Below are positions 52,609 to 62,615 of a stretch of 64,000 nucleotides of DNA, one piece after another. The position numbers and the translations under genes are program-made. The stretch's first letter is position 1. The number at the start of each line of letters is the position of its first letter. The notes below the pieces were generated by a model that saw nothing but the letters and a program-made list of their open reading frames with translations, was not told the DNA's origin and did no database searches. This DNA comes from Pararobbsia alpina (lineage in GTDB: Bacteria > Pseudomonadota > Gammaproteobacteria > Burkholderiales > Burkholderiaceae). The stretch covers positions 1 through 64,000 of the forward strand of contig NZ_CADIKM010000012.1 of the NCBI RefSeq assembly GCF_902859895.1, written 5' to 3'.

Positions 52609-53829
52609 ATGGACTCGCTAATCACGGCGGCAGCGCGTGCGCTCGCGGCGGGTGATCCCCTCGGCGCGCTGAACCGGGTTGCCTTGCGCGACGATGCGCC
52701 TGCGCTGGCGCTTCGAGGCATTGCCATGGCGCAACTCGGCGATCTCGTTCGAGCGAAGGCGCTCGTGCGAAGTGCGGCTCGGGCCTTCGGTCCGAAAGAG
52801 GCAGTGGCTCGCGCGAGATGTGTCGTCGCCGAGGCCGAGATCGCGCTCGTCTCACGTGATCTGGGCTGGCCCGCGAAGGCGCTCGACGCAGCGCGGGCAA
52901 CGCTCGAAGCGCACGGTGACCGGGTGAACGCCGCACATGCACGGCATCTCGAAGTCCGGCGCCTCCTTTTGATCGGGCGCCTCGACGAGGCCGAGCGTAC
53001 GCTTTCCGAGCTCGTCCCCGTGCTCTTCCCTCCGGCGTCGAGGGTCGCCCACGAGTTGGTCGTTGCGGGGATCGCGATGCGACGCCTGCAAACGAAGACG
53101 GCGCACGCTGCGCTCGCCCGGGCCGGGCGTGCTGCGCGCCACGCAGGTATCCCGGCGCTGACGGCGGAGGTCGAAAGCGCATCTCTCGCTTTGAACACGC
53201 CCGCAGCCCGCCTGATTGCGCGTGGCGAGGAGCGGCTCCTCCTGCTCGAAGAGGTTGAAGCGTTACTGGCGTCGAGAGCGCTCGTCGTGGATGCGTGCCG
53301 ATATGTCGTACGTGACGCGGGCACGGTGGTCTCGCTCTCGACGCGTCCGGTGTTATTCGCGCTCGCACGCGCGCTGGCCGAAGCGTGGCCCGCGGACGTG
53401 CCGAGGGACACCCTCGTCGCGCGGGCATTCCGGGCGAAGCTTGCCGATGAATCGCATCGCGCACGGTTGCGCGTCGAAGTCGGGAGGCTCCGCACGATGC
53501 TTCGGACGCTGGCCGGCGTGAGTGCGACGAAGCGAGGGTTCGTGCTCGTGCCGCGCCACGCACGCGAGGTCGTCGTGCTGGCACGGCCCGTCGAAGAGGC
53601 GCATGCGGCGGTGCTCGCCTTCCTCGCCGACGGCGAATCGTGGGCGAGCTCGGCCTTGGCGCTTGCGCTTGGAGCCAGCCAGCGCACCATGCAGCGGGCA
53701 CTCGACTCGCTTGCCGCAGCAGGCAAGGTGCAGTCATTTGGTCGGGGGCGAGCTCGACGTTGGATGACCCCGTCCGCGTCGGGATTCACGACGACCTTGT
53801 TACTTTCCGCTCCTTTACCGACTGATTAG
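52609..53829 (+). CDS. Helix-rich regulator with C-terminal winged helix
   Basis: The 406-residue protein is very rich in Ala, Arg and Leu and reads as stacked helices, TPR-like, over about 1-215 (ALALRGIAMAQLGDLVRAKA, RAAHARHLEVRRLLLIGRLD-like NAAHARHLEVRRLL). A possible winged-helix region is near 265-315. The C-terminal helix-turn-helix (about 340-390) contains ALALALGASQRTMQRALDSL and AAGKVQSFGRGRARRW. Proteins like this are often encoded beside DUF899 genes. It diverges from DUF899 and is followed 9 bp later by a propeller protein. The signal it senses is unknown. Confidence 0.7.
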   Translation: MDSLITAAARALAAGDPLGALNRVALRDDAPALALRGIAMAQLGDLVRAKALVRSAARAFGPKEAVARARCVVAEAEIALVSRDLGWPAKALDAARATLEAHGDRVNAAHARHLEVRRLLLIGRLDEAERTLSELVPVLFPPASRVAHELVVAGIAMRRLQTKTAHAALARAGRAARHAGIPALTAEVESASLALNTPAARLIARGEERLLLLEEVEALLASRALVVDACRYVVRDAGTVVSLSTRPVLFALARALAEAWPADVPRDTLVARAFRAKLADESHRARLRVEVGRLRTMLRTLAGVSATKRGFVLVPRHAREVVVLARPVEEAHAAVLAFLADGESWASSALALALGASQRTMQRALDSLAAAGKVQSFGRGRARRWMTPSASGFTTTLLLSAPLPTD

Positions 53830-53838
53830 GATGCCAGC

Positions 53839-54528
53839 ATGAATCGATCAGCTGCCAAAATCGTCCGTGAATATGGACCCTTTCCGGGTGTCGACCGCGT
53901 GAATGGGGTCACGTATGACGGCCAGCAAGTCTGGATTGCCGTTGGCGACAAGTTGAACGCCTTCGATCCGGCGAGTGGGAAGACGCTGCGCTCGATTGAC
54001 GTCGCCGCGCATGCAGGAACGGCCTTCGACGGTCAGCACCTGTTTCAGATCGCCGAGGATCGCATCCAGAAGATCGATCCGAAGACCGGCCATGTGCTCG
54101 CCACGATCCCGGCACCCGGCGGCGGCGGCGGTGACTCGGGGCTCGCGTGGGCCGAAGGGACGCTCTGGGTGGGGCAGTATCGGGACCGGAAGATCCATCA
54201 AGTCGATCCCCAGACAGGGACGATTCTTCGCACCATCGAGTCCAACCGCTTCGTCACGGGAGTCACGTGGGTCGACGGAGAGCTCTGGCATGGCACCTGG
54301 GAGGACGACGAGAGCGAGTTGAGGCGAATCGAACCTCGAACGGGAGAGGTCCTGGAGAGGCTCGAGATGCCGCCTGGAGTAAGCGTGTCGGGGCTCGAGT
54401 CCGATGGTGGCGATCAGTTCTTCTGCGGAGGCGGAAGCAGCGGGAAGGTGAGAACCGTGCGCCGACCCGGCCGAGGCGCCACGGTCGACACGGATTCCGA
54501 AATCCCCGTCGATTCCACGAGCAGGTGA
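53839..54528 (+). CDS. YVTN/glutaminyl-cyclase-like beta-propeller protein
   Basis: The 229-residue protein has no signal peptide. Repeats such as GVTYDGQQVWIAVGDKLNAF, GTAFDGQHLFQIAEDRIQKI, GLAWAEGTLWVGQYRDRKIH and GVTWVDGELWHGTWEDDESE form propeller blades of the type seen in plant-type glutaminyl cyclases and SMP-30-like lactonases. It seems to be five blades or fewer, short for a closed propeller. It lies 9 bp after the regulator gene, so it is likely co-transcribed. The function is unknown. Confidence 0.7.
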   Translation: MNRSAAKIVREYGPFPGVDRVNGVTYDGQQVWIAVGDKLNAFDPASGKTLRSIDVAAHAGTAFDGQHLFQIAEDRIQKIDPKTGHVLATIPAPGGGGGDSGLAWAEGTLWVGQYRDRKIHQVDPQTGTILRTIESNRFVTGVTWVDGELWHGTWEDDESELRRIEPRTGEVLERLEMPPGVSVSGLESDGGDQFFCGGGSSGKVRTVRRPGRGATVDTDSEIPVDSTSR

Positions 54529-54553
54529 TCGAAGCTCGACGACTACCGCAACC

Positions 54554-55450
54554 TCAAACCGGATCCTTCATCGATGCCACGACAAAGTCGACAAATACCC
54601 GCGTGCGAGGGGGCAGGTGCGTTCGCGTGGGATAGATTGCGTAGAGATTGATCACGTTGTGGGCAAAGGAAGGAAGCAACTCGATGAGACGACCTTGCTT
54701 CAGGTCGTCCTTGATATCCCACAGGGCCTTGAGTCCAACGCCTCGTCCCATGAGTGTCCATCCGTGCAAGACTTCCCCGTTGTTCGTCAGGAGCGTGCCC
54801 TTCACCTGGATCTCCCTTGGCTTGTTGTCCTCGGTGAACGACCAACGATCAAAAATATGGCGTCCTCGCACCAGACAGATGCAATCGTGCTGAAGCAGAT
54901 CGTCCGGTACCGCCGGGACACCGTGTTGCGCGACATACTCGGGCGAGGCGCAGACCACGCGGCGACTTGAAATAAGCTGACGGCTGATCATGCTGCCATC
55001 CGTCGGCTGCTCGATGAGCAGGCCGACATCCAGTTCATTGCCCACGAGATCGACCTGGGAATCGCTGAGCACAAGTTCGACAGAAACGCGCGGGTATTGC
55101 TTTGAGAATTCGGCGATCAGCGGCCCGATGCGACGTCTCCCGATCTCGAGCGGCGCGCCGACCCGGATATGCCCTTGGGGCGCTGAGACATTGGCCGCGA
55201 GTTCCGCCTCCGCCGCGTCAAGGTCCGCAAGAATCGCAACCGCTCGCTCAAAGAACCGGCTGCCCTCGTCCGTCAGGGCGAAATGGCGAGTGTTGCGGTC
55301 GAACAGCCGCACGCCGAGCCGCGCCTCCATGGCCGAGAGACGCCGGCTCATCGCGGGTAACGAACTGTTGAGGCGCCGCGCAGTTTCAGACAGGCTGCCC
55401 GCGGTCGCCATGCGAACAAACAGTCGCAGGTCGCTGATCTCGTCACTCAT
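54554..55450 (-). CDS. LysR-family transcriptional regulator
   Basis: The intact 298-residue protein has a helix-turn-helix (about 5-62: LFVRMATAGSLSETARRLNS, LPAMSRRLSAMEARLGVRLF) and an effector domain (about 90-295: HIRVGAPLEIGRRRIGPLIA, VGNELDVGLLIEQPTDGSMI). It resembles the DsdC/CrgA subgroup. It lies on the same strand downstream of a LysE exporter gene, 240 bp away, and may regulate it. I see no clear T-N11-A site upstream that I would trust. Confidence 0.93.
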   Translation of the reverse strand: MSDEISDLRLFVRMATAGSLSETARRLNSSLPAMSRRLSAMEARLGVRLFDRNTRHFALTDEGSRFFERAVAILADLDAAEAELAANVSAPQGHIRVGAPLEIGRRRIGPLIAEFSKQYPRVSVELVLSDSQVDLVGNELDVGLLIEQPTDGSMISRQLISSRRVVCASPEYVAQHGVPAVPDDLLQHDCICLVRGRHIFDRWSFTEDNKPREIQVKGTLLTNNGEVLHGWTLMGRGVGLKALWDIKDDLKQGRLIELLPSFAHNVINLYAIYPTRTHLPPRTRVFVDFVVASMKDPV

Positions 55451-55689
55451 GCTCGATCCATTCGGTTTTGTAAAGGATGCGCTCCTCTTCGCGTATCCAC
55501 TTGCTTTCAGAAGCCGCTTTCATACGGTCGCTAACCGTATCACAAAGCGGAGTGAAGCCCCTCCATTGTAAGGGGGGCAGAGTCATGGCAATCGCCGAAA
55601 AAGCGCTAGAGGAGATTTCCACTGAATGCAATATGGGTGATCGCTCAACGCCAACCCTGATCGCCACATCGGACTGATCGCCCCGAACC

Positions 55690-56328
55690 TCAGATGCCGA
55701 CCCTGTGAGCGGTGTAAATCAATCGGAGTCCAAGTGTCGCGATGGCTGTCGCCGCAACACGATCGATCCATTTTTTCATGCGCAGGTAGACTTCGCGCGG
55801 ACGCCGGCTCGAAAAGCACAACGCGACGATCGAGTACCAACCCGCTTCGATCGAGAAAATCATCGGCGGCAGCGCGATATAACACCAGAGCGGCGGATGC
55901 TGCGGAAGCAAGGCCGCGAAGATGCTGCCATAGGCGACCGCGGTTTTCGGATTGCTGAGTTGCGTGGTGAGACCCGTCCAGAACGATTTCCTCACATTCC
56001 CCGCTTGCGCGATGCGACCGTCTTCGACGATCAAGGAGCTCGACGCCCCGCGCCAGATCTTCGATGCGAGATAGACAAGGTAGAGCCCGCCCGCAATCTT
56101 CAAGCCGGCATAGAGCCACCCGACCGCACTGAGCAGCGTATACAGTCCGGCGAGTGCCACTCCGCTGAAAAAGACACCGCCCAGCCCCATCGCAATGGCA
56201 GTCGCCAGCCCGTCGGCACGCGATACGCCGATGGACGTCCGGGCGACGAGCACAAAACTGGGTCCGGGGCTCATGGAGCCGATCAACAGGGCGGCAAGGA
56301 GGGCTAGCACAGCGGTTGAGGTGGTCAT
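55690..56328 (-). CDS. LysE/RhtB-family amino-acid exporter
   Basis: ATG 56328 has AGGAGAAAGCCG before it; the product is 212 residues with six membrane segments. Family motifs are GSMSPGPSFVLVARTSIGVS near the start and GLTTQLSNPKTAVAYGSIFA in the middle. LysE/RhtB proteins export amino acids such as lysine, homoserine or threonine, and the exact substrate cannot be read from sequence. It is transcribed towards the LysR gene. The 96 bp upstream separate it from the LacI-type regulator, also on the minus strand. Confidence 0.93.
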   Translation of the reverse strand: MTTSTAVLALLAALLIGSMSPGPSFVLVARTSIGVSRADGLATAIAMGLGGVFFSGVALAGLYTLLSAVGWLYAGLKIAGGLYLVYLASKIWRGASSSLIVEDGRIAQAGNVRKSFWTGLTTQLSNPKTAVAYGSIFAALLPQHPPLWCYIALPPMIFSIEAGWYSIVALCFSSRRPREVYLRMKKWIDRVAATAIATLGLRLIYTAHRVGI

Positions 56329-56424
56329 CGGCTTTCTCCTGGAAAGTGCGCGCAGCTGCAATGCGCGAACATAGCACGACATGGCATGGCGGAATCGAGC
56401 GTCGCATGGAGCGGATTTCCTGCC

Positions 56425-57501
56425 TCACACCCCCGCGCTCGCCCCCCGCGTACCCACCGGCACCCGTCCCGTCGCGCTCAGCGCAGCGGTACTCGCCCTG
56501 ACGACGAGTTCGGTCGGCAAGGTCACGCGCGGCGACGCGACGTCGATCCCATTGATCTGCGCGAGCAGTGTGTTGACTGCCGAGCGCCCCATCCAGACCA
56601 GCGGCTGCCGGATCGTGGTCAGCGGCGGGTGGGTCTGTGCGGCCATCGGAATATCGTCGAAGCCGATCAGCGACACATCGTTCGGGACGCTGAGGCCCGC
56701 GTCCTTGATCGCGTCGAGTGCACCGAATGCCGCCATATCGTTGACCGCGAAGATCGCGGTTGGACGCTTCTTCAACCCCAGCAGCCGTCGTGCTGCTTCA
56801 AAACCGCCGCGCTGGGTATAGTCGCCGGCCGAGATCAGGTGCGGATCGACCCTCAACCCGTGTTGCGCGAGCACGTGCTGATAGGCCGTCAGGCGCTCGG
56901 TCGACGCACCGGGCTCATCAGGTCCCGTCAGAAAACCGATACGGGTATGCCCGAGTTCGAGCAGATGACGCATGGCCATCGAAGCGCCTTCGTAATGATT
57001 CGAGGCAATCGTCGGCAGCGCGGCCACTTCGCCACGATGATCGAGGATGACGATCGGCATGCTCGCCGCATAGAGCGCCTTCACATAGTCGGTGGCTCCG
57101 CGCGGCAGGATTGCGATCAGCCCGTCGGCGAATTGCTGGAGCAGTCGCAGCACTTCATCGTGACTGCGTCGCGTCTCGTCGAACAGGGTATACACCAGCA
57201 TCTCATAGTCGACCTTGCGCGCGGCCTCACCGGCGCCGATCAGCAGCTCGCCGATAAACTGGTTCGTGAGATCCGGCGCGAGCACGGCGATGATCCGGCT
57301 GCGCCCGTTCGAAAGCTTGCGCGCGGCGACGTTGACGCGGTAGCCAATCTGCGTCGCGATGCGCACGACCTCGTGCCGCGTCTTGGCCGAAACACCGCTG
57401 CGGCCGTTCAGCGCACGCGATGCGGTCATCTGGGACACGCCCGCGCGTTGCGCAACATGCGCGAGCGTCACCGGTCCATCGCTCATCAGGGGCTTGTCCA
57501 T
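56425..57501 (-). CDS. xylR: LacI-family regulator of the xylose locus
   Basis: ATG 57501 (GGAGCG upstream) gives 358 residues; the open frame extends to 57675 but crosses the operator. The LacI helix-turn-helix is at about 12-33 (VTLAHVAQRAGVSQMTASRA) with a hinge helix VNVAARKLSNGRS. The periplasmic-binding-like domain has SLIGFDDIPMAAQTHPPLTT. It diverges from xylA with TAACGTTA repeats between, so it is the likely repressor responding to xylose or a related sugar. The symbol is based on context. Confidence 0.88.
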   Translation of the reverse strand: MDKPLMSDGPVTLAHVAQRAGVSQMTASRALNGRSGVSAKTRHEVVRIATQIGYRVNVAARKLSNGRSRIIAVLAPDLTNQFIGELLIGAGEAARKVDYEMLVYTLFDETRRSHDEVLRLLQQFADGLIAILPRGATDYVKALYAASMPIVILDHRGEVAALPTIASNHYEGASMAMRHLLELGHTRIGFLTGPDEPGASTERLTAYQHVLAQHGLRVDPHLISAGDYTQRGGFEAARRLLGLKKRPTAIFAVNDMAAFGALDAIKDAGLSVPNDVSLIGFDDIPMAAQTHPPLTTIRQPLVWMGRSAVNTLLAQINGIDVASPRVTLPTELVVRASTAALSATGRVPVGTRGASAGV

Positions 57502-57533
57502 TGCGCTCCGATCCTCTTGATTGCACCGGATCA

Positions 57534-57553
57534 TAACGTTAGCGATAACGTTA
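57534..57553. promoter_or_regulatory. LacI-type operator between xylR and xylA
   Basis: TAACGTTA occurs at 57534-57541 and 57546-57553, separated by GCGA. Each copy is a palindrome with the central CG typical of LacI-family half-sites. It lies 33 bp upstream of the regulator start and about 210 bp before xylA, so it could control both. Confidence 0.65.
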
Positions 57554-57763
57554 AACAACGCGTCAAAAGCATCTCGAAAGCACTGCAGCGAGGCCGCAGA
57601 GCCATGATGCATAAGGGTTTTTCCGGTGTCCAATTGCGCACCTGCACAGTTAAGAAACACTACCTGTGCCACCAAATTTCATAATTGCGGCCGGCATCGG
57701 CGCAGCGGCATCATGTGTCACCCGAGCAATCGGCACTTCTCGCGCAACCGGACCGATCCGCAA

Positions 57764-59080
57764 ATGAGTTATTTCGAAAAGATTCCCGCAGTCAAATACG
57801 AAGGCCCGCAATCGACCAATCCGCTGGCATTCCGCCACTACGACAAGTCGAAGAAAATCCTCGGTAAAACGCTCGAGCAGCATCTGCGTCTCGCGGTTTG
57901 CTACTGGCATACCTTCGTGTGGCAGGGCAATGACATTTTCGGCCAGCCGGTGTTCGACCGTCCGTGGCATCGTGCGGGCGATCCGATAGAACGCGCGCAC
58001 CTGAAGGCCGACGCCGCGTTCGAGTTCTTCTCGAAGCTCGGCACGCCGTACTACACGTTCCACGACACCGACGTCGCGCCTGAAGGCGATTCGATCAAGG
58101 AATATGTCAACAACTTCAAACGTCTTACCGATGTGCTGCAGAAAAAGCAGTCGGAAACCGGCGTGAAGCTGCTGTGGGGCACGGCCAACCTGTTCTCGCA
58201 CAAGCGTTATATGGGCGGTGCCGCGACCAACCCGAATCCTGAAGTGTTCGCTTATGCGGCGACACAGGTATTTCACGCGTTGAGCGCAACACACGAACTC
58301 GGCGGCGAGAACTATGTGCTGTGGGGCGGCCGCGAAGGTTACGAGACGCTGCTCAACACCGATCTGCGCCGCGAGCGCGAACAGATCGCGCGCTTCCTCA
58401 AGATGGTGGTCGATCACAAGCACAAGATCGGCTTCAAGGGTGCGCTGCTGATCGAGCCGAAGCCGCAGGAACCGACCAAGCATCAATACGACTACGACGT
58501 GGCGACAGTGCACGGTTTTCTCAAGCAGTTCGGCCTCGAGAAGGAAATCCAGGTCAATATCGAAGCGAACCACGCGACGCTGGCGGGCCATTCCTTCCAT
58601 CACGAAATCGCGACAGCACTCGCGCTCGATGTGTTCGGTTCGATCGACGCGAACCGCGGCGATCCGCAGAACGGCTGGGATACCGACCAGTTTCCGAACA
58701 GCGCGGAAGAACTCACGCTGGTCATCTATGAACTGACCAAGGCGGGCGGCTTCAAGACGGGAGGCTTCAACTTCGATTCGAAGGTGCGTCGCCAGAGTAT
58801 CGACCCCGAAGACCTGTTCTATGGCCATATCGGCGCGATCGACCTGCTCGCCGTCTCGGTCGAACGTGCGGCGAAGATGATCGAGAACGATCGCCTGCAA
58901 GCCTTCAAGGACGATCGCTACAAGGGCTGGAACGGTGATCTCGGCAAGAAGATCCTGTCGGGCGACCTGTCGCTCGAAGCGCTGCGCGACCTCGCGGTCG
59001 ACAAGCAGATCAATCCGCCGCATGTGAGCGGCCGTCAGGAGTATCTGGAAGGCGTGGTCAACCAGGCTGTCCACGGTTGA
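57764..59080 (+). CDS. xylA: Xylose isomerase
   Basis: ATG 57764 gives 438 residues ([14 protein letters not shown]), the usual length; the open frame begins earlier but that part is not protein-like. Xylose isomerase marks are FTWHD-like [14 protein letters not shown] with catalytic His, [38 protein letters not shown] and [20 protein letters not shown], plus metal ligands in [13 protein letters not shown] and GSIDANRGD. It converts D-xylose to D-xylulose in the cytoplasm. A xylulokinase gene is not in the window. The ribosome site before ATG is weak. Confidence 0.97.
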   Translation: MSYFEKIPAVKYEGPQSTNPLAFRHYDKSKKILGKTLEQHLRLAVCYWHTFVWQGNDIFGQPVFDRPWHRAGDPIERAHLKADAAFEFFSKLGTPYYTFHDTDVAPEGDSIKEYVNNFKRLTDVLQKKQSETGVKLLWGTANLFSHKRYMGGAATNPNPEVFAYAATQVFHALSATHELGGENYVLWGGREGYETLLNTDLRREREQIARFLKMVVDHKHKIGFKGALLIEPKPQEPTKHQYDYDVATVHGFLKQFGLEKEIQVNIEANHATLAGHSFHHEIATALALDVFGSIDANRGDPQNGWDTDQFPNSAEELTLVIYELTKAGGFKTGGFNFDSKVRRQSIDPEDLFYGHIGAIDLLAVSVERAAKMIENDRLQAFKDDRYKGWNGDLGKKILSGDLSLEALRDLAVDKQINPPHVSGRQEYLEGVVNQAVHG

Positions 59081-59101
59081 TCGTGTCCTGATTCAGCTTG
59101 T

Positions 59102-59135
59102 TGCCGGCGCCGCATGTTTCGATGTTGCGCCGGCA
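59102..59135 (+). terminator. GC-rich hairpin after xylA
   Basis: TGCCGGCGC (59102-59110) and GCGCCGGCA (59127-59135) form a perfect 9-bp stem with a 16-base loop, 21 bp after the xylA stop. No T-run follows. It separates xylA from the transporter genes and may reduce read-through. Confidence 0.5.
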
Positions 59136-59279
59136 GGCAAGATTGCCTGACGAGGGCGGTTCATGGTCGATCGTTTGTGCGCATGCTGCCACACGTGCCC
59201 GACAGAATACCCGCTTGCGCAGTCCTGTATTGCGAGACGTATGTAGTGCAAACCATATCTAAAAAATTCAGGAGACGGC

Positions 59280-60554
59280 ATGAAACAGTATTTGAAACCG
59301 ATCGCCGCCGCGCTGGTGTTCGCCGCGCTTGCCGCGACGACCGGCGCTTCGTTCGCGGACGACAAGACCATCACCCAGTGGGACCTGAAGACCATCCCGG
59401 CCGAGCAGAAGGCTGTCGACGACGCGGTTGCGCGCTTCAAGGCCGCCAATCCGGGCACGGATGTCCAGTCGGTTCACACGCTCAACGATGCCTACAAGAC
59501 CAAGCTGAAAATTGCGTTTGGCGCGGGCGATCCGCCCTGCGTGTTCGCAACTTGGGGTGGCGGGGTCCTGCACGAGTACGTGAAGGCGAACCAGGTCCTC
59601 GACCTGACGCCGTATCTCGATGCCAATCCGGCATTCCGCGACAAGTTCCTGAAGACGTCGTACCAGGTCGTCACCTTCGACAACAAGGTCTACGGCGTCG
59701 CCGCCGACAACACCGCGATCGCGACGATCTTCTACAACAAGGCGTTGTTCGCGAAGTACAACCTGCAACCGCCCAAGACTTGGGACGAGCTCGTCAACAT
59801 CATCAAGGTGTTGAAGTCGCACGACATCGCACCGTTCTCGCTGGCCAACAAGAACAAGTGGACCGGTTCGATGTACTTCATGACGCTGGCCGACCGCATC
59901 GGCGGCCCGCAACCGTTCCTCGACGCAGTCTCGCGCAAGGGGAGCTTCGACAGCCCGACGTTCGTCGAAGCCGGCAAGCGATTGCAGGAGCTCGTCAAGA
60001 TGGGTGCGTTCGCACCGGGCTTCAACGGCCTGGACTACGACACGGGTGCGTCGCGTCGCCTGCTGTATTCGGACAAGGCAGCGATGGAGCTGATCGGCAG
60101 TTGGGAAATCTCGGCCTTCAAGAGCGAGAATCCGGACTTCTACAAGAAGGTCGGCGCGTTCATGTTCCCGACGGTGCCGGGCGGCAAGGGTGACCCGAAG
60201 GACATCATCGGCACGGTCGGCGACAATTTCTGGAGCATCTCGAAGAGCTGCAAGAACCCGGACGGCGCGTTCAAGCTGATCATGACCCTCAATGACGAAC
60301 AGTCCATGAAGGATCACGTCGCGACGGGCCGCGTGCCCCCGGTCAAGGGTCTGCGAGGCGACGAACCGCTCGTGAACACCCTGCTCGACGAAGTCGCACA
60401 GGCACCGAGCGTGCAGCTCTGGTACGACCAGATGCTGCCGCCGGCCCTCGGCGAACTGCACAAGGATACGACGCAGGCGCTGTTCGGCTTGTCGATGACG
60501 CCGGAGCAGGCAGCCCAGAAGATGGAAGCGTTGGCCAAGACTGAACTCAAGTAA
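59280..60554 (+). CDS. ABC sugar-binding protein, CUT1 family
   Basis: ATG 59280 follows CAGGAGACGGC; the product is 424 residues. The signal peptide is cleaved near SFA (about 28). The mature protein has the family 1 extracellular binding fold: [60 protein letters not shown] and [20 protein letters not shown]. Partner permeases follow. The nearby xylA and LacI regulator suggest xylose or a xylose-containing oligosaccharide as ligand, which is inference. Hairpins follow the stop codon. Confidence 0.93.
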   Translation: MKQYLKPIAAALVFAALAATTGASFADDKTITQWDLKTIPAEQKAVDDAVARFKAANPGTDVQSVHTLNDAYKTKLKIAFGAGDPPCVFATWGGGVLHEYVKANQVLDLTPYLDANPAFRDKFLKTSYQVVTFDNKVYGVAADNTAIATIFYNKALFAKYNLQPPKTWDELVNIIKVLKSHDIAPFSLANKNKWTGSMYFMTLADRIGGPQPFLDAVSRKGSFDSPTFVEAGKRLQELVKMGAFAPGFNGLDYDTGASRRLLYSDKAAMELIGSWEISAFKSENPDFYKKVGAFMFPTVPGGKGDPKDIIGTVGDNFWSISKSCKNPDGAFKLIMTLNDEQSMKDHVATGRVPPVKGLRGDEPLVNTLLDEVAQAPSVQLWYDQMLPPALGELHKDTTQALFGLSMTPEQAAQKMEALAKTELK

Positions 60555-60559
60555 GCGGT

Positions 60560-60614
60560 ACGCAGCCGAAGTTGGCTGCGTTCGATGTACGCCTGACGGG
60601 GAACCCCGTCAGGC
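60560..60614 (+). terminator. Two tandem hairpins between binding-protein and permease genes
   Basis: Hairpin 1 has arms ACGCAGCC (60560-60567) and GGCTGCGT (60574-60581). Hairpin 2 has arms GCCTGACGGGG (60591-60601) and CCCCGTCAGGC (60604-60614), 11 bp around AA. They begin 6 bp after the stop. Such hairpins in ABC operons give excess binding protein by partial termination or mRNA protection. Confidence 0.7.
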
Positions 60615-60631
60615 CCGTTCGTGAGACACCG

Positions 60632-61564
60632 ATGAGCGTTTCGCAACAGACTCCTCTTCCGTACGTTCCCGGTCAGACGTCGGACGCGCCGCCCCGTCAA
60701 TGGTTGACGACGACGCTGTTCCTGCTGCCCACCATCATTCTGTTGTCCGTGTTCCTGATCTATCCGCTGCTCTCCAGTTTCTGGCTGTCGCTGCTGAACT
60801 GGAACGGCCTCGGCCAGAACGCGAAATTCATCTGGCTGAACAACTGGATCACGATGGCCCAGGACCCCCTGTTCCTGCGCGCACTGGCGAACAACTGCAT
60901 CCTCGCCGTGGTCTCGATCGCGGTGCAGATTCCGATCGGGCTCGGGCTCGCCGTGCTGCTCGACAAGGCTGGCAAGCGCTCGCGAATCCTCAAGATCATC
61001 TATTTCCTGCCGCTGCTGATGTCGTCGGTTGCAGTCGGCGTGTTGTTCAAGAATTTTTACGATCCGAATTTCGGACCCCTGAACACGGTACTGACCGCGA
61101 TTGGCTTGGGCAGCTGGGCTGTCGACTGGCTCGGCGATCCGCGCTGGTCGCTGATTGCAACCGCGGCCGTGGTGTGCTGGCAGAGTATTCCGTTCTACAT
61201 GATCCTGTTTCTCGCGGGGCTCGCCTCGATGCCCGGCGAATTGCGCGAGGCGGCCGTGCTCGACGGAGCCAATGAGTGGACCATCTTCTTTCGGATCACG
61301 CTGCCCTACCTGTCGGGCACCATCCGGACCGCGATTCTGCTCGTGATTATCGGGTCGCTGCGTTACTTCGACCTTGTGTTCGTGATGACCGGTGGCGGTC
61401 CCGACGGCTCGTCGGAACTCATGGCGACCTATATGTACCGGCAGGTGTTCAATTCCTTCCAGCTGGGCTATGGCAGCGCCGTCGCATCGGGGATGTTCGT
61501 GATCGTCGTGGTAGTCGCGGGCCTGGGCATGCGCATCACCCGCCGCTTTGAGACCGAGGTTTGA
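60632..61564 (+). CDS. ABC sugar transporter permease, first subunit
   Basis: ATG 60632 gives 310 residues; an earlier in-frame start at 60572 would run through the hairpins. Six membrane segments are seen from about 30 on ([20 protein letters not shown] first). The EAA loop reads [20 protein letters not shown], with [20 protein letters not shown] after it. It couples to an ATPase not encoded in the window, perhaps a shared MsmK-type ATPase or one further downstream. It ends 1 bp before the second permease. Confidence 0.92.
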   Translation: MSVSQQTPLPYVPGQTSDAPPRQWLTTTLFLLPTIILLSVFLIYPLLSSFWLSLLNWNGLGQNAKFIWLNNWITMAQDPLFLRALANNCILAVVSIAVQIPIGLGLAVLLDKAGKRSRILKIIYFLPLLMSSVAVGVLFKNFYDPNFGPLNTVLTAIGLGSWAVDWLGDPRWSLIATAAVVCWQSIPFYMILFLAGLASMPGELREAAVLDGANEWTIFFRITLPYLSGTIRTAILLVIIGSLRYFDLVFVMTGGGPDGSSELMATYMYRQVFNSFQLGYGSAVASGMFVIVVVVAGLGMRITRRFETEV

Positions 61565-61565
61565 A

Positions 61566-62450
61566 ATGTGTGCTTCCCCCGTAATCCGGCCCGCGGCTCC
61601 GGTCGATGCCATGGCCGCCGGCCGTCGTCTGACGGTGGGCAACGTCGTCATCGGCGTGCTCGCGCTGCTCTGGCTGTTCGTTACCGCAACGCCCTTTCTG
61701 TTCATGATTTTCACGAGCCTCAAGGACGCGCCCGAATACATGTCGAGCGAGTCGTGGGCTATGCCGAAGCATTGGGCGTTCGAAAACTATGGAATGTTGC
61801 TGACCAACGCGACCTTCTATCGCTACCTGTTCAACAGCGTGCTGGTGGTGATCGTCTCGGTCACGGTGATCGTGATCGTCGGTTCGATGGCAGCCTATGC
61901 ATTCGCGCGCATCGAGTTCCGTTTCGCCAAGCCCTTGTTTGCCTTTGTCGTTGCCGCGCTGATCGTGCCGGTTCACGTGACGCTCGTGCCGATCTACCTG
62001 ATGACCAAGCACATGGGACTCTACGATACGGCCGCCGCGCTGATGGGACCGTATATCGCATTCGCGCTGCCGGTATCGATCTTCATCCTGACGGAGTTCA
62101 TGCGGCAGATCCCGAAGGAGCTCGAGGAAGCGGCTCAGCTCGACGGCTGTGGTCCGTTCAAGATCTTCTGGACGATCTTCTTTCCGCTGTCCGGGCCGGG
62201 CCTCGCGACGGTCGCGATCTTCAACGGCATCATGATGTGGAATGAGTTCATCTTCGCCTATGTACTGACTTCGACACCTCAGCATCGCACCTTGCCGCTC
62301 GCGATCTGGGACTTCCAAGGCCAGTACGCCTCGAATGTTCCGATGACGCTCTGTGTGGTCGCCTTGACCTCGTTCCCGCTCGTGATCGCTTACGCGTTCG
62401 GGCAGGAGCGGATCATCAAGGGCATGATGGCCGGCTCGGTGAAGGGGTAG
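61566..62450 (+). CDS. ABC sugar transporter permease, second subunit
   Basis: ATG 61566 gives 294 residues with six membrane segments. Signatures are [16 protein letters not shown] at the N-terminus and the EAA loop [20 protein letters not shown], then [20 protein letters not shown]. With the preceding subunit it forms the CUT1-type pore. A 165-bp gap with no gene follows before the oxidoreductase. Confidence 0.93.
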   Translation: MCASPVIRPAAPVDAMAAGRRLTVGNVVIGVLALLWLFVTATPFLFMIFTSLKDAPEYMSSESWAMPKHWAFENYGMLLTNATFYRYLFNSVLVVIVSVTVIVIVGSMAAYAFARIEFRFAKPLFAFVVAALIVPVHVTLVPIYLMTKHMGLYDTAAALMGPYIAFALPVSIFILTEFMRQIPKELEEAAQLDGCGPFKIFWTIFFPLSGPGLATVAIFNGIMMWNEFIFAYVLTSTPQHRTLPLAIWDFQGQYASNVPMTLCVVALTSFPLVIAYAFGQERIIKGMMAGSVKG

Positions 62451-62615
62451 GGATGCGAACCTCGGGACGGGCGCCTGTGCGATGCAGGCGGGGTCCCGCT
62501 GGTGCAGTCACGCAGCAAGTCATGAAACAACGACGCGACGAGGCCTCGATACGGAGACCGTCCAATCGCGTGAGCCCGCGTTGCCGGGAACTTTGATACG
62601 AGGGGTCCAATTCGC

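Noticed and set aside
57650-59074. 474-codon antisense frame opposite xylA
   Set aside because: Shadow frame; the sense strand is an end-to-end xylose isomerase.
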